Assembly: GCA_002304345.1 (NCBI GenBank)
Contig: NEUU01000014.1
Coordinates: 34,642-98,641 of the forward strand
Reading direction: 5' to 3'
DNA: 64,000 nucleotides
Origin: Verrucomicrobia bacterium Tous-C9LFEB
Lineage (GTDB): Bacteria; Verrucomicrobiota; Verrucomicrobiia; Methylacidiphilales; UBA1321
Shown: piece by piece, positions 1 to 9,008 of the stretch
Layout of the letters: each line of letters begins with the position of its first letter
How positions within the stretch are numbered: position 1 is the stretch's first letter
Made by a program: the position numbers and the translations under genes
Notes under the pieces: generated by a model
What the model was told of the DNA's origin: nothing
The model's database searches: none
What the model saw: the letters and a program-made list of their open reading frames with translations, nothing else

Positions 1-72
1 AGCGCGGCGGAGAGTTTCTCCGACTTCTCGAAGCGGGTGCCGAAGGATGAGCTGAAACAAGTGCTGGCCTAG
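1..72 (+). CDS. C-terminal end of an unknown protein
   Basis: The first reading frame is open from base 1 to a TAG at 70-72 and encodes 23 residues ending in KDELKQVLA. The rest of the gene lies before the window. The piece is too short to assign to a family. The next 340 bases hold only a repeat element, so this gene probably ends its transcript here. Confidence 0.5.
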   Translation, partial: SAAESFSDFSKRVPKDELKQVLA

Positions 73-143
73 GCCAGCGCACCAGAAGGAGATAAATCCT
101 TTTCTGATTAATCTGTCATAGTATGACGGATCATGAGAGTTGC

Positions 144-286
144 AGGCTGATCCTTCGACAAGCTCAGGATGACGTGGAATGAACGTAATGTTTTGGGCAA
201 TTTCACGCCCTCACCAGAACTCCTCGCTACCATTTGAGAGCGCCTCCCCAAACCGTCATCCTGAGCTTGTCGAAGGATCGGCTTGC
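144..286. repeat. Palindromic repeat element, copy 1 of 3
   Basis: Two perfect 25-base inverted arms (149-173 and 255-279) beginning GATCCTTCGACAAGCTCAGG enclose an 81-base loop that starts GTGGAATGAACGTAATG. The same arms and a similar loop recur near 39.9 and 41.7 kb. Arms of this type are widespread intergenic repeats in bacterial genomes; the conserved loop is the more specific part. The remaining intergenic sequence (73-143 and 287-412) shows nothing else I can name. The element lies between a rightward gene end and a leftward gene end, where it could fold in both transcripts. Confidence 0.85.
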
Positions 287-412
287 ATGGACGCTGGAGA
301 TGACAGATTAATGGGAATCTGCTCTATTCTGCGTATCGAGTCATAGCGCTTCACCGAAGCGCCCTCCAACAAGACCCCGGCAATGCGATGTCTTTTTGAT
401 TGAGGGAGTGAG

Positions 413-1021
413 CTACTTCTCCGTCTGGATATGGGGCAGCGCGATGGGCCGTTGCGACCAGTAGTAGAGTGTCGTGCCGATGAGCATGCAGACCAGTCCG
501 GCGACGATGAGCACGCCGGAGGCAAACCACGTGCTGATGATGAGCGGGAAGACCACGGTCTTCGGATGGGCGGGATCGTAATAGACGAGGTCGGTGGTGG
601 GCAGGCCGTCGGGATCGGTGAGGGTGTAGAGCGGCTTGAGCTGGCTGCCGACGGACGCGCGGACCTGGATGAGTTCGCCCTTGTCGGTGTGGAATTGGAA
701 TTCATTCCAGAACACGTAACTGCGGTCATGCGGTTCGAGCTTGGCCTGAATCTGCACGTCGTCGGTGAGGATCAGGTCGGGGAGGCCTTCCTTGGTTTTG
801 ACGACGGAGACGACTTCGGCCTTGGCGCGTTTGCCGAAAGCGAGAAGCCGCAGGGGCGTCCAGAGATGCGAAATGCCGAGGACAAAGAGCAGGAGTCCGT
901 AGCCGATCATCAGCAGCTTGCGCTTCGAATGGCCGGGGACGTAGTGCCCCGGAATCGGAAACGCCTGCGACGTGGAGGTGAGGTTGGGGATGGGATCGGA
1001 TGGATGATCAGAGGGGTTCAT
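413..1021 (-). CDS. Small two-helix membrane protein, DUF3592-like
   Basis: This 202-residue protein has a polar N-terminus, one membrane helix at about 35-55, an extramembrane beta-rich domain at about 60-155 and a second helix at about 160-185. That layout, with the line YYDPAHPKTVV just before the second helix, resembles the DUF3592 family of unknown function. Its ATG overlaps the stop of the upstream transporter by four bases (ATGA), so the two are translationally coupled and probably act at the same membrane. The link to sugar transport is inferred only from this arrangement. Confidence 0.7.
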   Translation of the reverse strand: MNPSDHPSDPIPNLTSTSQAFPIPGHYVPGHSKRKLLMIGYGLLLFVLGISHLWTPLRLLAFGKRAKAEVVSVVKTKEGLPDLILTDDVQIQAKLEPHDRSYVFWNEFQFHTDKGELIQVRASVGSQLKPLYTLTDPDGLPTTDLVYYDPAHPKTVVFPLIISTWFASGVLIVAGLVCMLIGTTLYYWSQRPIALPHIQTEK

Positions 1022-3537
1022 GATGCTTGCGCCTCCTCGACGCCGCGTTTGTGAATGAGGCCTTTGGCTTCGAACCGGGCGAAGACCATGGTGATGGTGA
1101 TGCCGATCAGACCCATCAGGAGCATCCAGATGTAGCCGGACATGTAGTTGTACTTCATCGGGGCGTACTCGGCGGTCAACAGCGGCCGGGCGACGGTGAT
1201 GCGTTGCAGGGCAGCGGATTTTTCGATGCGGTCGTAGAACGCGCGCGCTTGCGGGAGCATGTTATTCTGCGCGCCGAAATAGGACTGCATCCGTAGGGCG
1301 ACGGGATCGTTGATCACCGTGGCCGCGGGCGCGTTGGCCGGAATCACCGCGGTGACGGTGATGGTCTTGGGCGCGGTGCCAGCCTCGACGCGGACGTGGT
1401 TGATGTCGGCGGGCGTGCGCAGATTGCGCGCCGTGGCGGAGATTCGGCGATCGGGTCGCGGCACGGCGTCGAAGAGATTCAGCACCACGTTGACCACGCG
1501 GGTGATGGGTGAGACGTAGTCGTCGATGGGTTTTTCCACCACCATCAAATCCAGCGCCAGCGCGGGGAGTTGACGAATGCTGAGCGGGGCGGTGCCGGGC
1601 GTGAAGAGTCCTTTTTGGCGCGGACCGGAGATCCGTTCCACGGCGGCCTGGAGTTCCTTGGCCAGGGCGAGTTCGTTCGTGCCGGAGGGCAGCAGCGCAC
1701 TCACCGCCACGCCGTAACCGGTGTCGCGCTTGAGCGGTCGCAGATCGATCAGGTTCGGAAACTCGTGGCGCAGGTCGTTGAGATCCTGTTCCAGTTCGTG
1801 CACGTCGGGACGTTTGTTCGTGGCGAGTTCGATGATGACGGCTTGCTTGGTGCTGGCCCCGAGGACTTGATCGCCGTCGGCGATGAGCCGGGAGGCGAGG
1901 GCGGTGGTGACCTGCGTCTGGAATTTCTTCGCGCGTTCGGCGAGCGTGGCGTCGATTCCGTCGATTTGTTTGGTGAGCTCGGCGATACGGGTGCTCTTGG
2001 CGTCGGCTTTTTGTTTCGTTTCCGATGCGGCGGCGATCTGATTCTTGCGGGTTTGATTGAACGCTTTGTCGCGGAGGAGTTTTTCCTCGGAGACGAGCAT
2101 CGACCGTTCCTTGATCAACTCGTCCTTTTGCTTGGCGAGCGTCTCGCTCTCCTTGTTGCGCAGGCGTACTTCCCACGCGCGGCCGGTATCGCTGACGGTG
2201 CCGTTGGCCTGCCACGCATTGGCTTCAATATTGGCGGCGGGAGCCTTGCTGTTGTCCTGCGGATAGGTCCAGAGCGGGTTCGCCCGGAGTTCCGCGCGTA
2301 CTTCGGTTTTCTGATTCTGATCGCCGCGCAGGACCACGCGGGCCATCTCCCCGGCGGGTGGCTGGAAGACGAGGGCGTAGGCCCAGATGAACAAGCCGAC
2401 GCCGTTGAGGGTGACGAGACCGGTGACGCGCGTGACGAGGGCGGCACCCGCAAAGTAGGTGCCCATTTTATTGCGGCGGATGTAATCGTAGACGAGGGGG
2501 ACGTAGACCATGCCGGTGAGCAGGCCGATGATGGAACCGGTTTCGCCGAAGGCGATGATTTCCACCAGCGAGGGGCGTTGATCGGGCAGGACGAACGTGA
2601 CGTAGCAGAAATAGCTGAAGTTCAGCGCGACGGAGATGCAGATGAGGGTGCGGTACGCCTTCATCCGGTTGAGCTTGTCGGCGAAGATGGTGAGCAGGCC
2701 AATGATGAACATGTTGAGCACGCCGCCGACGGCGACATTGATGCCCATGTCTTGCTTGGTGTAGTTCCACTGGTCGGTGTAGAGCAGATTGCCGAGCGGT
2801 CCGAGTCCCGCCGCGAGCGTGGCGGAGCCGAAGACGAGCATGTAGACCGGCCACAGTTCGGAATCAAGCAGGCCGCCAAAAAAGTTCTTCAGCGTGAGCT
2901 TCTGCCCGACCAGCTTGCTCTTCTGGTCCATTTCTTTGATCCCAAGCATGATCAACAGAAGCATGACGGTGAGGAGCAATCCGGCGGACCAGTAGATGAC
3001 ATCTTCCCCGACGAACGGCACGCCGGCCATGAAGGTCACATCATCGAATCGTCCGAGCGCGATGAAGTAGAAGACGACACCGGCGAGGTTGGTGCACCAT
3101 TGCATCGCCCCGGTGGCGCGGCCGCGCTCGTGGGGCGGGATGATCTCCTGCTTGAGCGGCTCCAGTGGCGTGTTCAGATCGCTGAAGAAATAGTAGGCCA
3201 TGTAGACCGCGACCAATCCCCAGAAGTTGGGCATGAGCGGCATCAAGATCAGGCAGGTCGCAATGCCGGTCCACGAGGTGACGATGAAAGGTTTGCGGCG
3301 ACCGAAGCGGGTCCAGATACGATCCGAGATAAAGCTGACGCAGGGACCGAAGATGATCGAGAGGAAGGTCGGCAGGCTGAGAATGAAAGTGAGACCGGCG
3401 GGATTCTCGACGAACTTTTTCAGCGAGAAGAGAAACGCCACACCCACGACGCCCCACGTGTAACCGAACGAAGCCCAGGGGAGGATCGAGAAGAAAATCC
3501 AGCGCGGTGGAATTTCTTTTTTGCACGTAATGATCAT
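1018..3537 (-). CDS. MFS sugar:cation symporter with a ~400-residue coiled-coil insert
   Basis: Residues 1-392 form the first 11 or so helices of a major facilitator of the glycoside/pentoside (MFS_2-like) type, including the loop-2 motif DRIWTRFGRRKP at 72-83. The last helix appears only at 799-820. Between them lies a soluble block of about 400 residues: a Lys/Glu/Ala-rich coiled coil at about 455-540, then a mixed domain at about 560-790. Family members are usually 450-550 residues, so 839 is unusual. The reading frame runs through without a stop, so this is not a sequencing fusion of two frames. The gene lies downstream of a GH2 beta-mannosidase-like gene on the same strand and probably imports the sugars that enzyme releases. 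Confidence 0.85.
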   Translation of the reverse strand: MIITCKKEIPPRWIFFSILPWASFGYTWGVVGVAFLFSLKKFVENPAGLTFILSLPTFLSIIFGPCVSFISDRIWTRFGRRKPFIVTSWTGIATCLILMPLMPNFWGLVAVYMAYYFFSDLNTPLEPLKQEIIPPHERGRATGAMQWCTNLAGVVFYFIALGRFDDVTFMAGVPFVGEDVIYWSAGLLLTVMLLLIMLGIKEMDQKSKLVGQKLTLKNFFGGLLDSELWPVYMLVFGSATLAAGLGPLGNLLYTDQWNYTKQDMGINVAVGGVLNMFIIGLLTIFADKLNRMKAYRTLICISVALNFSYFCYVTFVLPDQRPSLVEIIAFGETGSIIGLLTGMVYVPLVYDYIRRNKMGTYFAGAALVTRVTGLVTLNGVGLFIWAYALVFQPPAGEMARVVLRGDQNQKTEVRAELRANPLWTYPQDNSKAPAANIEANAWQANGTVSDTGRAWEVRLRNKESETLAKQKDELIKERSMLVSEEKLLRDKAFNQTRKNQIAAASETKQKADAKSTRIAELTKQIDGIDATLAERAKKFQTQVTTALASRLIADGDQVLGASTKQAVIIELATNKRPDVHELEQDLNDLRHEFPNLIDLRPLKRDTGYGVAVSALLPSGTNELALAKELQAAVERISGPRQKGLFTPGTAPLSIRQLPALALDLMVVEKPIDDYVSPITRVVNVVLNLFDAVPRPDRRISATARNLRTPADINHVRVEAGTAPKTITVTAVIPANAPAATVINDPVALRMQSYFGAQNNMLPQARAFYDRIEKSAALQRITVARPLLTAEYAPMKYNYMSGYIWMLLMGLIGITITMVFARFEAKGLIHKRGVEEAQAS

Positions 3538-3730
3538 ATAAAGCCCCTGGATAATATATTGAAAAACGAGAGCCTATAATGAAATTGTATCAATGGCTAT
3601 GCAAGCGTGCATTTGTGATATTCGTAGGATTTTTTTGTGATATCCCCTGTGTTAAAGGCTCCCTGCCCGATTTCACATATGTGATTTCAGGCGGGGACCA
3701 GATCAGCACTGGAATCGTGATCGACAGAGG
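3538..3730 (-). promoter_or_regulatory. Gap between GH2 and transporter genes with AT-rich palindromes
   Basis: This 193-base gap is much more AT-rich than its surroundings. It contains a perfect 12-base palindrome TCACATATGTGA at 3673-3684 inside a looser hairpin (CCCG/CGGG flanks), and an ATAATATATTGAAA stretch at 3551-3564 close to the transporter start. The second resembles AT-rich palindromes beside the LacI gene near 58.6 kb. It may hold a separate promoter or operator for the transporter gene. No -35/-10 pair stands out. Confidence 0.3.
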
Positions 3731-6010
3731 CTAATGCCCGTAAACTTGGGCGATCCACTGGCGATATTGCGCGGGGTCGAACGGCGGATTGCCGGAGAGG
3801 TAATGGTTGAGTCCTTTGCCTTGCGCGCTGCTCCATTCGATGACGAGGAAGCGGGCTTCGCTGCGCGTATAGGGGACCTCTTGGGCGAGCGTGACGGCGT
3901 CCGGGGCTGCGGCGCAATGGCCCTCGGCGATGATCTTGTCTTTGGCGAGGTCGCGCACGGTGTAGTGGAGGTCGAGGGTGTCGCGCGTGTCGTTGCAGAC
4001 GACGAGGTCATGATTCCAGCCGCGCGATTCGCGGAACATCACGAGCACGGGCTGTTGCACGCGGCGGATGAAGTGGTAGGCGAGCTTCTTGTTGAAATAG
4101 TAATCAACGACCGCATCGGAGAATTGCGGCCAGCCGTCCATCAGGTTCCACCAGAGCAGACCGGTGCGACGCCATTTCGCGCCACGGAAAAGTTCGATGA
4201 AGAACTTTTTCGCTTCGGCTTGCACGCATTGGCTCTGAAAGGCGAAATCGTCGAGGTTGTCCGGCACGCGGCCGAACATCTCGCGGATTTGATTGCTCAT
4301 GAGCTCGATGCGGTAGTCGTACAAATTCACGCCGGGAATGGGCGAGGTGGAGTGGAGCAGCCATTCGTCGTTGCCGGGCGGCCAGAGTTTCGCGGGGGAG
4401 ATGAATTTTTTGATCGATTCGGGCGAGGGACAACCATGATACCCCATCTCGCTGGCGAAGTGGGCGAGCGATTGTTCGTAGAACGGACTTTTGAAATAAT
4501 CGCGCGGACCCCAGAGATGATTTTCCGGGAGGCGCGATTCGTCGGCCTTGAGTGCTTCGGCATCGATGTAAGGCGACGAGGGAAGATAGGGACGGCGCGG
4601 GTCCTCGGCCTGTAGCACGCGGGGCAGCACTTCGCGGGTGAGGCGATTGGCTTCGGGGGATGCGCCCTTGATCCAATAGTAGGCCTGATCGCATTCGTTG
4701 TCCCCGGCCCAGAGAGCGAGAGAGGGATGATGGCGCAGGCGACGCACGACGGCGCGGGCTTCGGTTTCGAGCGCCTTGCAGAACGCGTCGTCCTTCGGAT
4801 AGTAGCCGCACGCCATGGCGAAGTCCTGCCAGATCAGGATGCCGTGCTCGTCGCAGAAATCGAAGAAGAAGTCGGGCTCGTAGACATTGCCGCCCCAGCA
4901 GCGGAGCATGTTGCAGCCGGAGTCGAGGACGAGTTCGAGAATCTTGGGAATGCGCTCGGCGTCGCGTGAATGATACGCGTCGGCGGGCACCCAGTTGCTG
5001 CCGTGGATGAAGACGCGTTCGCCGTTGACGAGAAAGCAGAATTCGCCATTGCCCGTGTTGTCGGTGGTGCTGGTGCGGCGCAGTTCGAGCGAGCGGATGC
5101 CGTGACGGAATTGCGCGCGGTCGATGGGCTGGCCATTTTTCAGGAGAACCACGGTGACATTGTAGAGTGATTGCGGCCCGCGATTGCGCGGCCACCAGAG
5201 ACGGGGATTGGAGATCTCGACGAAGGCGCGGCCTGCCTCGAACAGGACGACGGTTTTCTGGTGAAAAGTGGAGTCGCCGCAGGAGCCGGTGATTTCGAGC
5301 TCGTATTTATTGGCCACTTCGGAGCCAAGCCGGGCGCGGAAATGAAGCGTCAACCGGGCCTCGCGGGCCGAGCAACTCATCGTGTCGAGGAAGAGCGTTT
5401 CGATTCGCTCGACGGGAAGATACTCGATGTGCACGGGACGCCACAGTCCCGCCGAGACGGCGCGCGGCATGATGTCCCACCCGTACATATGCGGCGCCTT
5501 GCGGACGTGAATGGCGTCGTAGTTGCTGCCGAGGGCGTTGAGGCCGGGCGGGTAGTCGAACTTGCGGGCCTCTTCCACTGCAGGCCGGATGTGGATGAGG
5601 AGTTCGTTGCCTTCCGCGCGCGCGCCGGTGAGCGGCAGGGTGTGCGCGATGAGCATATTCGCGCAGGAGCCGATGTGCTGGCCGTTGAGGTAGACCTCGG
5701 CAAAACAGTCGACGCCTTCGAGAACGAGCACCGGCGTGGTGCCGGGACGCGGCGGGAGATCGAACGTGCGGAAATACCAGACGTGCGCACCTTCATACTG
5801 GCGCAGGCCCGCGATGTTCATGCCGTGGAAGGGTTCCTCGATGAGGCCATGCTTTTGCAGGTCGAGCTCGAAGTTGCCGGGGACCTGACAGTCCAGCGTG
5901 CGGAGCCCGCTCTGCTGGAGTTGGGCGATGGTGGTGGGTTCGGCGGGAGTGAGGCTCCAAGCGAAGGACCAGGAACCGTTCAAGTCGAGAGTGGAGCGGT
6001 CAGTGAACAT
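3731..6010 (-). CDS. Glycoside hydrolase family 2, beta-mannosidase-like
   Basis: The 759-residue protein has the GH2 order: N-terminal jelly-roll sugar-binding domain (about 5-200), immunoglobulin-like domain (about 200-310) and a TIM barrel (about 310 onward). The acid/base residue is E439 in WAGDNECD and the nucleophile is E521 in ASEMGYHG. The motif MLRCWGGNVYEPD at 368-380 is typical of the beta-mannosidase branch rather than beta-galactosidase. No signal peptide is visible, so it likely works inside the cell on imported oligosaccharides, matching the transporter gene downstream. The family also includes exo-glucosaminidases, so exact substrate is not certain. Length is slightly below the usual 800-850. 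Confidence 0.88.
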   Translation of the reverse strand: MFTDRSTLDLNGSWSFAWSLTPAEPTTIAQLQQSGLRTLDCQVPGNFELDLQKHGLIEEPFHGMNIAGLRQYEGAHVWYFRTFDLPPRPGTTPVLVLEGVDCFAEVYLNGQHIGSCANMLIAHTLPLTGARAEGNELLIHIRPAVEEARKFDYPPGLNALGSNYDAIHVRKAPHMYGWDIMPRAVSAGLWRPVHIEYLPVERIETLFLDTMSCSAREARLTLHFRARLGSEVANKYELEITGSCGDSTFHQKTVVLFEAGRAFVEISNPRLWWPRNRGPQSLYNVTVVLLKNGQPIDRAQFRHGIRSLELRRTSTTDNTGNGEFCFLVNGERVFIHGSNWVPADAYHSRDAERIPKILELVLDSGCNMLRCWGGNVYEPDFFFDFCDEHGILIWQDFAMACGYYPKDDAFCKALETEARAVVRRLRHHPSLALWAGDNECDQAYYWIKGASPEANRLTREVLPRVLQAEDPRRPYLPSSPYIDAEALKADESRLPENHLWGPRDYFKSPFYEQSLAHFASEMGYHGCPSPESIKKFISPAKLWPPGNDEWLLHSTSPIPGVNLYDYRIELMSNQIREMFGRVPDNLDDFAFQSQCVQAEAKKFFIELFRGAKWRRTGLLWWNLMDGWPQFSDAVVDYYFNKKLAYHFIRRVQQPVLVMFRESRGWNHDLVVCNDTRDTLDLHYTVRDLAKDKIIAEGHCAAAPDAVTLAQEVPYTRSEARFLVIEWSSAQGKGLNHYLSGNPPFDPAQYRQWIAQVYGH

Positions 6011-6481
6011 AAGAGAGGTGGTAAGATAAAAGGAGTGGGGCGTCGATTCGAATATTGCGCAACAATTGCGTGAAAGAAGTAAATTCCCTTTCGAGAGGAG
6101 CTTACAGATTTCGTGAAAAGAGAGAAATCGTCTGACGGAAAGCCCCGACTCGAGGTGTGTTCACGGAGCCTAGTCTGTGACTGCGTGGCTCGCTCGTCAC
6201 AAATCTATTGGATGCAGGATTCTCGCTTGAGTCTCGAGTCACCCCCAAATCCTTCGCGGATTTGGGACAATTTAAATGGAAAAGATAACATGCAACTTGT
6301 TGTCAAATGTGGGATTAAGGTAGTATGGGCCGAGGCGAGGAGATATTTGGGTATCGGTCGGTTCGAAAGGTGGCAATGTCTGCAACTCCTCCGGGAAAGT
6401 GGTACGTTTTTAGCTGGCGGTAAGGGAGTGCAAAAACAAGGTGAGGTCATAAACGACTGAGCAGAAGGGTGATTTGACGCC
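6011..6481. other. 470-base divergent intergenic region
   Basis: This gap separates the leftward GH2 gene from the rightward ATP-grasp gene and should hold both promoters. A strong hairpin with a 9-base stem (CCCAAATCC / GGATTTGGG) and a TTCGC loop lies at 6244-6266; no T-run follows on the plus strand. A 115-codon open frame at 6113-6460 has no recognisable domain and atypical composition, and I do not consider it a gene. Confidence 0.4.
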
Positions 6482-7924
6482 ATGGCGCTTTTAGATAAAT
6501 ACCAACCAGAGGAATTTTTTGACGAGATGTTTGAGTCGCCTCAGGAGGTGAGGCCTCACTATCTCGAATTGTTCAAGCGCTTTCAGGCGCTGGACACGGA
6601 CGAATTTGAGCAGCGACGGCAGGCAGTCGATGCTTCCTTCTTGCGGCAGGGCATCACGTTTACCGTGTACAGCGATGAGCGGGGCACGGAGCGCATTTTC
6701 CCGTTTGATCTGATGCCGCGCATCATTCCGGCTTCGGAGTGGGATTTGATCGAGAAGGGGCTGACGCAGCGGATCATCGCGCTGAATAAATTCCTGCACG
6801 ATATTTATCACGAGCAGCGGATCATCAAGGAGGGCATTGTCCCGAAAGAATTCGTCTACGGGGCGAAACATTTCCGGCCTGAATTCATGAATTTCAATGT
6901 GCCGCGGGATATTTATATCCACATCTGCGGATCGGATCTGGTTCGCGATGGCGACGGTACCTATTACGTGCTGGAGGATAATGGCCGTTGCCCCTCGGGC
7001 GTGTCCTACTTGCTGGAGAACCGGCAGGCGATGAAGCGCGCTTTCCCGAATCTCTTCGATCGCGTGGGGGTGCGGCCGGTGGATCATTACCCGGAAGAGC
7101 TGCTGAACATGCTCAAGTACATTGCGCCTCCGAGCAAGGGCAACCCGAACGTGGTGTTGCTGACGCCGGGCTATTATAATAGCGCGTATTTCGAGCACTC
7201 GTTTCTGGCTCGCCAGATGGGCATTGAAATCGTGGAGGGACGCGATTTGACGGTGCAGGATGAGCGGGTGTACATGCGTACGACGAAGGGTTTGCAGCAG
7301 GTGGATACGATTTATCGCCGCATCGACGATGACTTCCTTGATCCGCAGGTGTTCCGGAAGGATTCGGTGCTCGGCGTGCCGGGCTTGGTGAGCGCCTATC
7401 GCGCGGGCAATGTGAGCTTGGCGAATTCGATTGGCACTGGTATCGCGGACGACAAGGCGATGTACTATTTCGTGCCGCAGATGATCAAGTTCTACCTGAG
7501 CGAAGAACCGATCTTGAAGAACGTGCCCACCTATCTCGGTTCGAACGAGAGCGATCGCAAATACATCCTCGAGAATATGTCGAAGCTGGTGGTGAAGGCG
7601 GCCAATGAGTCGGGCGGTTACGGAATGATCGTCGGCAGCAAGGCCACCCGCGCCGAGTTGGCGGACTTCAAGGCGAAGGTGCAGGCCGATCCGCGCAATT
7701 ATATTGCGCAGCCGATTCTGGCTCTTTCGCGTCATCCGAGTTTCTGCGACGGCAAGTTCGAGGGGCGGCACATTGACTTGCGGCCCTACATTCTGTATGG
7801 GGAAAAGATCACGATTGTCCCCGGCGGGTTGACGCGCGTGGCGCTGCGCAAGGGATCGCTCGTGGTGAATTCTTCGCAGGGCGGTGGCAGCAAGGACACC
7901 TGGGTTCTGCGGGGGGAACACTAA
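6482..7924 (+). CDS. Circularly permuted ATP-grasp protein
   Basis: This 480-residue protein matches the CP-ATP-grasp family (formerly DUF404/DUF407). Telling stretches are [31 protein letters not shown] and [18 protein letters not shown] with the closing [18 protein letters not shown]. The fold implies an ATP-dependent carboxylate-amine ligase that would form a peptide or amide bond, but substrates in this family are unknown. The alpha-E gene starts one base after its stop, the conserved arrangement for this pair. Family length is usually about 470-490, so it is complete. Confidence 0.9.
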   Translation: MALLDKYQPEEFFDEMFESPQEVRPHYLELFKRFQALDTDEFEQRRQAVDASFLRQGITFTVYSDERGTERIFPFDLMPRIIPASEWDLIEKGLTQRIIALNKFLHDIYHEQRIIKEGIVPKEFVYGAKHFRPEFMNFNVPRDIYIHICGSDLVRDGDGTYYVLEDNGRCPSGVSYLLENRQAMKRAFPNLFDRVGVRPVDHYPEELLNMLKYIAPPSKGNPNVVLLTPGYYNSAYFEHSFLARQMGIEIVEGRDLTVQDERVYMRTTKGLQQVDTIYRRIDDDFLDPQVFRKDSVLGVPGLVSAYRAGNVSLANSIGTGIADDKAMYYFVPQMIKFYLSEEPILKNVPTYLGSNESDRKYILENMSKLVVKAANESGGYGMIVGSKATRAELADFKAKVQADPRNYIAQPILALSRHPSFCDGKFEGRHIDLRPYILYGEKITIVPGGLTRVALRKGSLVVNSSQGGGSKDTWVLRGEH

Positions 7925-7925
7925 T

Positions 7926-8942
7926 ATGCTTTCACGAGTTGCCGACAGTTTGTACTGGATGAGTCGTTACATGGAGCGCGCGGAGAATATCGCGCGTATT
8001 CTGGACGTGAATTTGCAGCATGTGCTCGATTTGCCACAGCGCGAGCCGGAACTGATCCGCAAGTTGTGGACGCCGGTGTTGCGCAGCACGGGAGACGAGC
8101 GCGATTTTTACGCCCGCTATAAGGAAGCGTCGAGCGAGACGGTCATCGATTTCCTCACGCTGAATCAGGAGAATCACAATTCCATCGTGAAGTGTGTGAC
8201 GGCCTGCCGCGAAAATGCGCGGCATGTGCGTGAGCAAATCTCCGACGAAATGTGGGAGGAGCTGAATCGCTTTTATCTGAGCCTGCAAGGACTGACGGTA
8301 AAGAAGATCCTCAAGCAGGGTGCGGATGAGTTCTTCAAACATATCCGTTCCGGCTCACATTTGTTTCAGGGCATCACCGATGCGACGATGACACACGGCG
8401 AAGGGTGGGATTTCATCCAGGTCGGGAAGTATCTGGAGCGGATCGACAAGACGACGCGCATTCTCGATTCCAATGAGGATGTGCTGCAGCCGAAGAAGAA
8501 TGATAATGACCGGGCAACGGATACCCTCAAGCTCGCGGCCATTCTCCGTTCCTGTAGTGCGCACTCCGCCTATCGGCGTGTGTATGTCGCGCAGATCGAG
8601 GCGCGCAAGGTGCTGGAGTTTCTCATCCTCAATCCCAATTTTCCGCGATCGATCCGCTTTTGCACGCATGAGCTGGATGACAGCCTGCGGCGAATTTCGG
8701 GGGAGACGGAAGGGTCCTACTCCAACGATGCGGAAAAGCATACGGGTCGATTGCATTCGGAACTCAGCTACAACGGTATTGACGATATTATGAGTCGGGG
8801 CGTGAGCCAGACGATGGATGATATTCAGCGACAACTGAACAAGGTGGGCGACGCGATTTATCGCGCGTACATGTACTTCGAAGGACCCGAACAGGCCAAG
8901 CCCGCGACGGAGCCCGCGCAGAAACAAACCCAGAAGCAATAG
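7926..8942 (+). CDS. Alpha-E domain protein (DUF403)
   Basis: I start this 338-residue all-helical protein at the ATG at 7926 because MLSRVADSLYWMSRYMERAE is the usual N-terminus of the alpha-E family and a GGGGGGAA ribosome-binding stretch lies about ten bases upstream, inside the preceding gene. An in-frame ATG at 7884 would overlap that gene. The conserved RRVYVAQIEARKVLEFL segment is present near residue 220. Members nearly always pair with CP-ATP-grasp proteins. Published comparative genomics links them with transglutaminase-like and Anbu proteasome-like genes, neither of which is seen here. Biochemical function is not known. The C-terminus ends in a low-complexity Gln/Lys/Pro tail. Confidence 0.9.
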   Translation: MLSRVADSLYWMSRYMERAENIARILDVNLQHVLDLPQREPELIRKLWTPVLRSTGDERDFYARYKEASSETVIDFLTLNQENHNSIVKCVTACRENARHVREQISDEMWEELNRFYLSLQGLTVKKILKQGADEFFKHIRSGSHLFQGITDATMTHGEGWDFIQVGKYLERIDKTTRILDSNEDVLQPKKNDNDRATDTLKLAAILRSCSAHSAYRRVYVAQIEARKVLEFLILNPNFPRSIRFCTHELDDSLRRISGETEGSYSNDAEKHTGRLHSELSYNGIDDIMSRGVSQTMDDIQRQLNKVGDAIYRAYMYFEGPEQAKPATEPAQKQTQKQ

Positions 8943-8973
8943 ACCGCGCCAAACCGTCAGGGCGCTTATGCCT

Positions 8974-9001
8974 TTGACATTTGGCGGCGTCCTCTTAGTT
9001 C
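8974..9001 (+). promoter_or_regulatory. Candidate promoter for the COG0523 gene
   Basis: TTGACA at 8974-8979 is followed after 16 bases by TAGTTC (8996-9001). The ATG lies at 9009, so a transcript would start at or next to the start codon, and no Shine-Dalgarno sequence is seen. The -35 match is perfect and the -10 is weak. Confidence 0.3.
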
Positions 9002-9008
9002 TAGTGGC

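Noticed and set aside
6113..6460. A 115-codon frame before the ATP-grasp gene
   Set aside because: No domain, odd composition, spans a hairpin and the likely promoter region.
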